Below are positions 31,692 through 36,696 of a stretch of DNA of 36,696 bases, in pieces. Position numbers and translations under genes: made by a program. Source of the stretch: an uncultured Collinsella sp. (lineage in GTDB: Bacteria > Actinomycetota > Coriobacteriia > Coriobacteriales > Coriobacteriaceae); the NCBI GenBank assembly GCA_937982065.1, contig CALJMO010000006.1, forward strand, positions 1 to 36,696, read 5' to 3'. The notes beneath the pieces were generated by a model. That model was not told the origin of the DNA and did no database searches. It saw only the letters and a program-made list of their open reading frames with translations. Positions within the stretch are counted from its first letter, which is position 1; each line of letters opens with the position of its first letter.

Positions 31692-33826
31692 GCGGCACCC
31701 CCCTCACCGTCACCGGTGTAAGAGATGTGCTGCAGCAACGCCACGATGTCCTCGCCATCGACGGGCTCCACCGCAATCTGCTTTGCGCTCAGGCGCTCGC
31801 GGATAATGGGCAGATCGCACGCCTTTGCCTGGCGCATAAGCAGGTAGAGCACGTCGCCGTCGACCAAGCCCGCCGCGTCGCTCTCGCGGATTGCCGACCC
31901 AATTGCGCCCACCAGCTCGCCGACAGGCTCCATGCCCGGTACCACGCGCAGGAGCAAAAAACTCCCCATCTTGCTATCTGCCAGCGCCTGCTCCGCCGCG
32001 AGCTCTTGGCCAAAGGCAGCCTGCTTGAGCACGCAAGTGCCGTCAACGCAGCGTTTATCCTGCGCCACCGCCTCGTAGTCAAAGGCACGGCCTAGCGCGC
32101 TTTCGACCAGCCCGCACAAGATGCGGAACAGGTTTTGATAATAGAGGGTCATTTGGTTTTCGGCCGCACTACGCACAAAGATCAACACGGCGGGTGCCCC
32201 GTCGCGCTCGATCGCGTATCCAAACATGGGAAGCCCCGGCGTCAGCTCGCGGTTCACCCACAGGTTCGAACGACCCCCGTCGCCCAAAAGAGGTGCAAGC
32301 TGCTCAAGCGTGAGCGAGCGTGCGGCATCTTCGGCAATCGCGGGACTTGCTGCCACCAGGCGTGCAAATGCCCCGCCCGAAACATGGTAGATCGCCACCG
32401 AATCGTTCTCGAGAATCTCGCCCAGAAGCTCGCAGCACTTGCGATAGATGTCGCGTGGGTTGAGCACGTCGAGTTCCTGCGTCACGGCAAAGATCTTGCC
32501 AAAGCTGTCGTGGCGACCCACGATCTGGCGCCTGTACGCGCGCTTGTCCTCGATCGCGTCGTGGTAGAGCTGCGTAAGGAACGTATTGCGGTTGCGCACG
32601 AGCTCGTTTTGATCGCGCTCCGCCCTAATGGCTTCGCTGTTGCGCAGCTGCACATAGCCGCACACGGCACCCACCACAAAGTACGCAATAAACGGCAACC
32701 AGTTGGACGGCTCGTAGAACAGGCCCTGGAAGGTATAGCCATACTGGGTAAAGTAGCTCGCGGCCAAACCCACCGACGCCAGCAGCGCCGCAACCAGGCC
32801 AAAGTCCAAGCCATACAGCGTGCCGATCAGCACCACGTAGAGCAGGCGATAATCGAGCACGTTGAGCTGGGCCGATTGTGAGAACAGATGCTCCAGCACC
32901 TCGAACAGAACCCAGGCGGCTGCCGTCTCCAGGCATTTAATAGGCAGCGTGCACATCTGGATGCGGTCGATGGCGGCGCGCAAGGGGTTAACCTTCTTTG
33001 CGCGGCCAGCATCCCAACGCGCTTGAATGGTCGAAAGATCGCGCAGCAAGTCGTAGCGCTGAAACCAGCCATAGCGCACGCGAGCGACGTCGCTGGCAGG
33101 CAAGGCGTAGCCGGCAGAATCGCCATAGGCAACGGCAAGACCGGGGAACAGTGCCTTGAGGGCGTCGCCCACCTCACCCGCCGTGTGATGGAAGGTATCG
33201 GCAACGTCGAGCGTCTCAAAGTTACCATCCCAGCTATCGAAGATGCGGCGCACCAGCACCGCAAGCTCCTCGGCACACAGCAAGGGAAACGCCGCATCCT
33301 CCGCGCCATGTAGAGCAACCGATCCGGTTAAGCACGCGTCGAACAGCGGCGCCAAAAACGGGTCCTCCAGCGCGGCAGACGCGGTATACAGGAACGGCAC
33401 GCGCAGGATCTTGGTTTGAACGCCCTCGCGAGCAGCGTAGTAGCGGCAAAGGTCGTTGGCTGCGCGCGCGATAATGCCCTTGCCCGTTCGCCCCGCGGCA
33501 TCGGCGGCACCCTCGGCACCTGCGGGACCTGCTATATACAACAGCTGGATCCGGCGACCCATGCACGCGCGAAAGACCGAACGTAGTAGCTCGATATCGC
33601 CCACGGTATCGGTATGCGGGGTAAGGTAATTAGACAGGTAGACCACGCAGTCGAACTCGTAGGCCTGATCCAAGTGCTGCAGAAGCTCTTTCCACGAGGC
33701 ATGGGGCGACGACTCGTCGCGACGCGTGTCCTGCGCGGCGACAACCTGGACATGGTCCCCGGGGAACGCCTTGGCACAAAAGTCATCGTCAACATATGCG
33801 GTGTTGCCAACAACCAGCACCTCCAT
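31688..33826 (-). CDS. pelD: PelD c-di-GMP receptor with N-terminal SDR/epimerase-like domain
   Basis: The 712-residue fusion has, first, an extended-SDR-like domain (1-275). It begins MEVLVVGNTAYVDDDFC, without the GxxGxxG nucleotide loop, and the YxxxK position reads GRTGK (112-116), so catalysis is doubtful. Membrane segments follow at about 300-394, then a helical linker, a GAF domain (about 440-585) and a degenerate GGDEF domain. The latter keeps R647-E-S-D650, five residues before D656-GDVL in place of GGDEF, exactly the spacing of a c-di-GMP inhibitory site. It should switch on the Pel synthase when c-di-GMP binds. It is the first gene of the operon, with a GGGGAGG site. Confidence 0.9.
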   Translation of the reverse strand: MEVLVVGNTAYVDDDFCAKAFPGDHVQVVAAQDTRRDESSPHASWKELLQHLDQAYEFDCVVYLSNYLTPHTDTVGDIELLRSVFRACMGRRIQLLYIAGPAGAEGAADAAGRTGKGIIARAANDLCRYYAAREGVQTKILRVPFLYTASAALEDPFLAPLFDACLTGSVALHGAEDAAFPLLCAEELAVLVRRIFDSWDGNFETLDVADTFHHTAGEVGDALKALFPGLAVAYGDSAGYALPASDVARVRYGWFQRYDLLRDLSTIQARWDAGRAKKVNPLRAAIDRIQMCTLPIKCLETAAAWVLFEVLEHLFSQSAQLNVLDYRLLYVVLIGTLYGLDFGLVAALLASVGLAASYFTQYGYTFQGLFYEPSNWLPFIAYFVVGAVCGYVQLRNSEAIRAERDQNELVRNRNTFLTQLYHDAIEDKRAYRRQIVGRHDSFGKIFAVTQELDVLNPRDIYRKCCELLGEILENDSVAIYHVSGGAFARLVAASPAIAEDAARSLTLEQLAPLLGDGGRSNLWVNRELTPGLPMFGYAIERDGAPAVLIFVRSAAENQMTLYYQNLFRILCGLVESALGRAFDYEAVAQDKRCVDGTCVLKQAAFGQELAAEQALADSKMGSFLLLRVVPGMEPVGELVGAIGSAIRESDAAGLVDGDVLYLLMRQAKACDLPIIRERLSAKQIAVEPVDGEDIVALLQHISYTGDGEGGAA

Positions 33827-33870
33827 GGCGCACCCCTCCCCTAAAATCCACTTCTGTCATAGTCAAACAT

Positions 33871-33889
33871 GCGTATTTTACGCTGTCAA
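33871..33889 (-). promoter_or_regulatory. Putative pel operon -35 box and adjoining palindrome
   Basis: On the minus strand a perfect TTGACA (33884-33889) is followed at once by the palindrome GCGTAAAATACGC (33871-33883). No convincing -10 lies 16-18 bases downstream, so an activator may be needed or the start may lie elsewhere. The 150-bp gap between pelD and the repeat at 33979 holds no gene. Confidence 0.4.
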
Positions 33890-33978
33890 CGCGAGCTAGA
33901 GCGCCTTTAAGGCTGTTTTAAGAACTTTTTTAGGGAATGTGGGGACATCGAGGGTGCTAAATGCGCACCCAATCGGGG

Positions 33979-34094
33979 GTACGGTGAAAAACCGAGATCT
34001 GTCAAACAGTCCCCTGTTTTGGGCATCCGCGACCTGCAGTTTTGTTGGCAAAAATCGATGTGCGCTCGGCGAGTTTCGATTTTCCCCGCACTTC
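33979..34094. repeat. Interspersed repeat, copy R1 (downstream of rloB)
   Basis: This stretch matches 36319-36443 in the same orientation, with identical blocks TTTTGTTGGCAAAAA, GTGCGCTCGGC, AGTTTCGATTTT and TCCCCGCACTTC. The left end (TACGGTGAAAAACC) is less well kept than in R2. Short minus-strand frames through both copies give similar peptides, but they lack starts with ribosome-binding sites. It fills the rloB-pelD gap; the rest of that gap shows no gene. Confidence 0.7.
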
Positions 34095-34170
34095 TCCTAC
34101 GCACCGGACTCGCAATAGCGCAGTACAATCCGCCAATCGCACTAACCGGAAAGCCAATCCAGCGACTCGC

Positions 34171-34839
34171 CTAGCCAACCAGATACGGCCTGATTACATC
34201 GAAAATTTCGCCCACCTTAGTTGCAGGGTTTTGCGCAGATGGCTTAATGTTACCCAGTTCCCTATGGTACGCGACGAGGCGCCCAGCACGCTCCAATGCT
34301 TCGCCTCGCCTATCATCCACTGCCCCAAACATCCCGTCCAGGTTCTTGCGGTACTCGATGCCCAAGTTCTTCGACATCTCCTGCGCGAGGGCATGCTGGC
34401 AGTCGGACGCGGACATATGCGCGGTCGTGTAGCGAAAGTGCAAAAGCGGCCACAGCTCGAAGCAGGGGTTCGACCACAACGCATGGAAGGTCCTCGAACC
34501 ATCGGAGAGCTCGTCACATTTGCGCTTCATCGCATCAAAGTCGGACGCAGGAAAGTCATCCTTGTCATACACGAGCCACACGTGATCGAACGTCTCGGGC
34601 GCATAGCGACAGTGTTCGACGGCGAAGTCAAGCAGGTCAAGCGTGTGTCTGCCGGTCCCCTTAACGACAATGGCAACCTTGCGCTCGTTCGCCGCGCCCA
34701 ACGCCGCACGCACGCCCTCAAAGTAGCGAGGCTCGGTCTCCTTGCCCTCGCTCACTACAAGATGACGCGTCATCTGAACCATGCGCGAGAGGCCCTCGCG
34801 CTTGCCACTACGCCAGCCCTTCGACTTCTTCGCCACCAT
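34171..34839 (-). CDS. rloB: RloB-family defence protein
   Basis: The 222-residue product shows the RloB signatures: LVVSEGKETEPRYFEGV (about 28-44), an acidic VYDKDDFP motif near 90 and NPCFELWPLLHF near 123. The first two resemble the Glu and Asp motifs of a Toprim-like nuclease fold. RloB proteins pair with an AAA ATPase; the Lactococcus AbiL abortive-infection system has this form. It starts one base after rloA ends, so the two are co-translated. Its GC content looks slightly lower than that of the housekeeping genes. A nuclease or tRNA-targeting effector role triggered by phage is the best guess. Confidence 0.88.
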   Translation of the reverse strand: MVAKKSKGWRSGKREGLSRMVQMTRHLVVSEGKETEPRYFEGVRAALGAANERKVAIVVKGTGRHTLDLLDFAVEHCRYAPETFDHVWLVYDKDDFPASDFDAMKRKCDELSDGSRTFHALWSNPCFELWPLLHFRYTTAHMSASDCQHALAQEMSKNLGIEYRKNLDGMFGAVDDRRGEALERAGRLVAYHRELGNIKPSAQNPATKVGEIFDVIRPYLVG

Positions 34840-34840
34840 G

Positions 34841-36058
34841 CTAATCCCACTCCTCGATGCGGGTGAGATACGGATCGGCGCCGTAGCGACCGGACAGGTA
34901 TTGCTTGTCGAAAGCCGCGTTCTTGCTTACCAGATTGCCGTTTGCCTCGTGGATGTCGGCGAGAGACCACAGTTGGCTCGCCTCCCTCTCGCCGCGCGCA
35001 GCGAACCATATCTCGTCACGGCGGAACACATCGTTTCGCATGGTTGACACATCCTGGGACGAGAAGATGAGCTGCGCGCCACTCTTGTTGACCTCAGGAT
35101 CCTTAAACAACAGAATCACATAGCGAAGAAGTTTCGGGTGCAGTTTGGCGTCGAGCTCGTCTACCACAACGGTGCCACCACGCTCAAGCGCTGTCATCAG
35201 ATACGCAGCCAACCCCATGAGCTTCTGGGTTCCGGCAGATTCCTCGGATAAACGCAGCTCGTACGCCTTGCCGCCCACCTCGTGCCTCACGAAGACGCGC
35301 TGGCCGCGCCACTCCGGCGCTCTCTCCACTCTGAAGCCATCGATACGCACATCAACGGCGCGCAGGAAACGCGTGACCTCGCGCGAGTCGCCCTCGTCGA
35401 GCATTTGCTCGAGCATCCGCTCCAGGTAGGAACTGTTGTAGTTGAGAAACACAGCGTCGAGAAACCAGCTAGCCGCCTCCTGGACCACCGGCGCTTCGAA
35501 GTTGATGCAAAGGAACGATAGGTATGGCAGGCTCGGGTTGAACCTCGCAGCCGTCACAAGCTTACGCAGTGTGGGGCCGAGTTCAACCTTTGTATCCTCG
35601 CGCTCGAACAGCATCGCCGTACGCGACGCTCCCAATTTACGCCGCCACAGCCCCTCGGACACGATCTCATCGGCGTGTACAGACAGAACATAGCGGTACT
35701 CATGCTCACCCGCGCGGTAATAGAGCTCGAACTCGGTGGGCTCGGCAGCAGACACGTCATCGAACTCAAACGCCGAACAACGGGGTATCGAAGGACGATC
35801 ACCCTCTGGCGCATCAGCGCTGGAAGACAGTAATCTGATCGGTCTGGCCACCGCCGAACGAACGTAATCGAGAGCCTCGAGCAGGTTAGATTTACCGCCG
35901 GCGTTGGGCCCGTACACCGCAGCCACCGGAAGGAAACTTTGCCCGTCTGGACACTCGATGAGGGAACGCTCAAACTCCTTCATCGGCGTCGCCTGCATGG
36001 AAAGCTCCGCCTCGTCGCGATAGGACCGATAGTTTTTAAAGGTGAACTGGCAAAGCAT
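34841..36058 (-). CDS. rloA: RloA/AbiLi-like AAA ATPase
   Basis: The 405-residue ATPase begins LCQFTFKNYRSYRDEAEL, typical of ABC/SMC-like OLD-type ATPases. Walker A is GPNAGGKS (about 50-57), a signature-like SEESAGTQKLMG lies near 285, and Walker B is TVVVDELDAKLHP. The switch histidine position reads FSSQDV, with Gln. It probably senses infection and controls its partner RloB. The frame extends to 36136, but the ATG at 36058 matches the family start and lies 12 bases after AAAGGA; an ATG at 36070 is an alternative. Confidence 0.88.
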   Translation of the reverse strand: MLCQFTFKNYRSYRDEAELSMQATPMKEFERSLIECPDGQSFLPVAAVYGPNAGGKSNLLEALDYVRSAVARPIRLLSSSADAPEGDRPSIPRCSAFEFDDVSAAEPTEFELYYRAGEHEYRYVLSVHADEIVSEGLWRRKLGASRTAMLFEREDTKVELGPTLRKLVTAARFNPSLPYLSFLCINFEAPVVQEAASWFLDAVFLNYNSSYLERMLEQMLDEGDSREVTRFLRAVDVRIDGFRVERAPEWRGQRVFVRHEVGGKAYELRLSEESAGTQKLMGLAAYLMTALERGGTVVVDELDAKLHPKLLRYVILLFKDPEVNKSGAQLIFSSQDVSTMRNDVFRRDEIWFAARGEREASQLWSLADIHEANGNLVSKNAAFDKQYLSGRYGADPYLTRIEEWD

Positions 36059-36112
36059 GGCACTCAACATTCCTTTCATTGTTTTGAAAAGGTATATCAG
36101 AGTTTTTATTTG

Positions 36113-36140
36113 ATTATAGACTTTAAATAGCATCAATCAA
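36113..36140 (-). promoter_or_regulatory. Promoter of the rloA-rloB pair
   Basis: On the minus strand TTGATT (36135-36140) and a perfect TATAAT (36113-36118) are 16 bases apart in a strongly AT-rich patch that stands out from the GC-rich surroundings. The transcript would begin near 36106, giving a leader of about 48 bases. Nothing gene-like is seen in 36141-36318. Confidence 0.7.
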
Positions 36141-36318
36141 GTGTTTGCAGCATCTGGAGCAAAGGATACAAGGCCCAAAACTTAGAAGTATGTGGCAAAT
36201 CCCTGGCGTGCCGAGCGCTCCGGAATGCCGCAATGCTTCTACCTGCGGATACTTTATGCGGAAAAGCCGTTGTGCTCGGGGATTCCAGAGGCTGCCGCAT
36301 ATTATCGACAGGTGAACT

Positions 36319-36443
36319 CGGAAGTGCGGTGAAAAAATGAGGTCTGCCGACCAGACCCCGGTTTTGGACTCTTGCGACCTGCGGTTTTGTTGGCAAAAAA
36401 ACGGAGTGCGCTCGGCAAGTTTCGATTTTTCCCCGCACTTCCG
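36319..36443. repeat. Interspersed repeat, copy R2, with inverted ends (upstream of rloA)
   Basis: The ends CGGAAGTGCGGTGAAAAA (36319-36336) and TTTTTCCCCGCACTTCCG (36426-36443) are inverted copies with one mismatch in 18. The interior matches R1 at 33979-34094 in the same orientation. The pair of copies brackets the rloA-rloB cassette. The form (short, non-coding, inverted ends) resembles a MITE, but no target duplication was recognised. Confidence 0.7.
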
Positions 36444-36520
36444 AAATTCGCGGCGAAAACCCACTGCCCAGAAGCGAATACGGACAAGTTCCCTTCGGAA
36501 ACAGCCCTCTTAAACGCGAA

Positions 36521-36538
36521 AACCGCCTTTCGGCGGTT
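36521..36538 (-). terminator. Hairpin terminator near the right edge
   Basis: AACCGCC (36521-36527) pairs with GGCGGTT (36532-36538) around TTTC, and on the minus strand runs into TTTTCGCG. It could end a minus-strand gene entering from the right edge, whose possible stop is at 36613, 75 bases upstream. Confidence 0.5.
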
Positions 36539-36612
36539 CCCACGGACCAAGCCGGACGTACCGTCGCAAGGCCTCATCATACTGGTTACTTTAAGGAAGA
36601 ACTCGGGGTCCG

Positions 36613-36696
36613 TCAATCCGATACCACCAATCTGAGCGATCCCTTGATTCTCATTTTCATTGCAACAGCCTCAGGACTCAGCGCAACGCGTTGCGC
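36613..36696 (-). CDS. Possible 3' end of a gene entering from the right
   Basis: One minus-strand frame is open from the window edge to a TGA at 36613-36615 and reads AQRVALSPEAVAMKMRIKG and onward, 27 residues in all. The other two minus-strand frames stop early. The peptide loosely resembles the C-termini of ImmA/IrrE-type regulators, but it is too short for a family call. The terminator hairpin at 36521-36538 supports a gene end here. Confidence 0.35.
   Translation of the reverse strand, partial: AQRVALSPEAVAMKMRIKGSLRLVVSD

Noticed and set aside
31688..33826. Treating the PelD N-terminal region as a separate active epimerase gene
   Set aside because: The frame is continuous, there is no internal start with a good site at the domain border, and both the glycine loop and the catalytic tyrosine are missing.
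33907..34128. Short minus-strand frame in repeat R1 giving a peptide similar to frames in R2
   Set aside because: The likeness follows from DNA identity of the repeats; substitutions do not favour silent positions by eye, and no ribosome-binding site precedes a start.
1..36696. CRISPR arrays, tRNA, rRNA and insertion sequences
   Set aside because: No regularly spaced repeats, cloverleaf or rRNA-like sequences, or transposase genes were seen on either strand.

Overview
The window is a high-GC chromosomal segment from a Gram-positive bacterium, most likely a Coriobacteriia member such as Collinsella. This placement is inferred from the gene families, strong GGAGG-type ribosome-binding sites, a lipobox protein, Pel genes without outer-membrane parts, and the gene order; no rRNA or tRNA is present to confirm it. 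Almost every gene lies on the minus strand, so transcription runs from high to low coordinates.

Positions 267-11899 carry a near-continuous housekeeping operon, rimP-nusA-infB-rbfA-nrnA-truB-ribF-dnaG-rpoD. It joins translation initiation and ribosome maturation genes to the primase and primary sigma factor genes. A consensus promoter (11870-11898) is followed by a short leader with an intrinsic terminator hairpin just before rimP, an arrangement that suggests attenuation. leuS and guaB follow at 12050-16507. The guaB product closely resembles the divergent IMP dehydrogenase type known from Tritrichomonas foetus. A small ModE-like regulator, the only plus-strand gene, diverges from guaB. Next comes a cystathionine-synthase-like protein that lacks the PLP lysine.

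Positions 18191-22496 hold a sucrose locus: GH32 hydrolase, sucrose-type PTS EIIBC and a LacI-family regulator, with two matching operators before the PTS gene and a related palindrome before the regulator.

Positions 22731-33826 are the most notable part. Eight tightly packed genes form a Gram-positive Pel-type exopolysaccharide operon (pelD, pelE, a deacetylase-only PelA, pelF, pelG) continuing into a CotH-kinase lipoprotein, a VTC-domain polyphosphate polymerase and a DUF4956 membrane protein. PelD carries an N-terminal SDR/epimerase-like domain with eroded catalytic motifs, and a degenerate GGDEF domain that keeps an RxxD c-di-GMP site in the right place. The likely scheme is c-di-GMP-controlled synthesis and export of a partly deacetylated, cationic amino-sugar polymer, coupled in some way to polyphosphate or phosphorylation chemistry at the envelope.

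Positions 34171-36058 carry an RloA/RloB (AbiL-like) defence pair between two direct copies of a repeat of about 120 bp. The intergenic regions also hold several structured repeats. The clearest is a three-copy hairpin family (downstream of rpoD, guaB and the DUF4956 gene) in which the core is conserved while the arms change sequence yet stay complementary.
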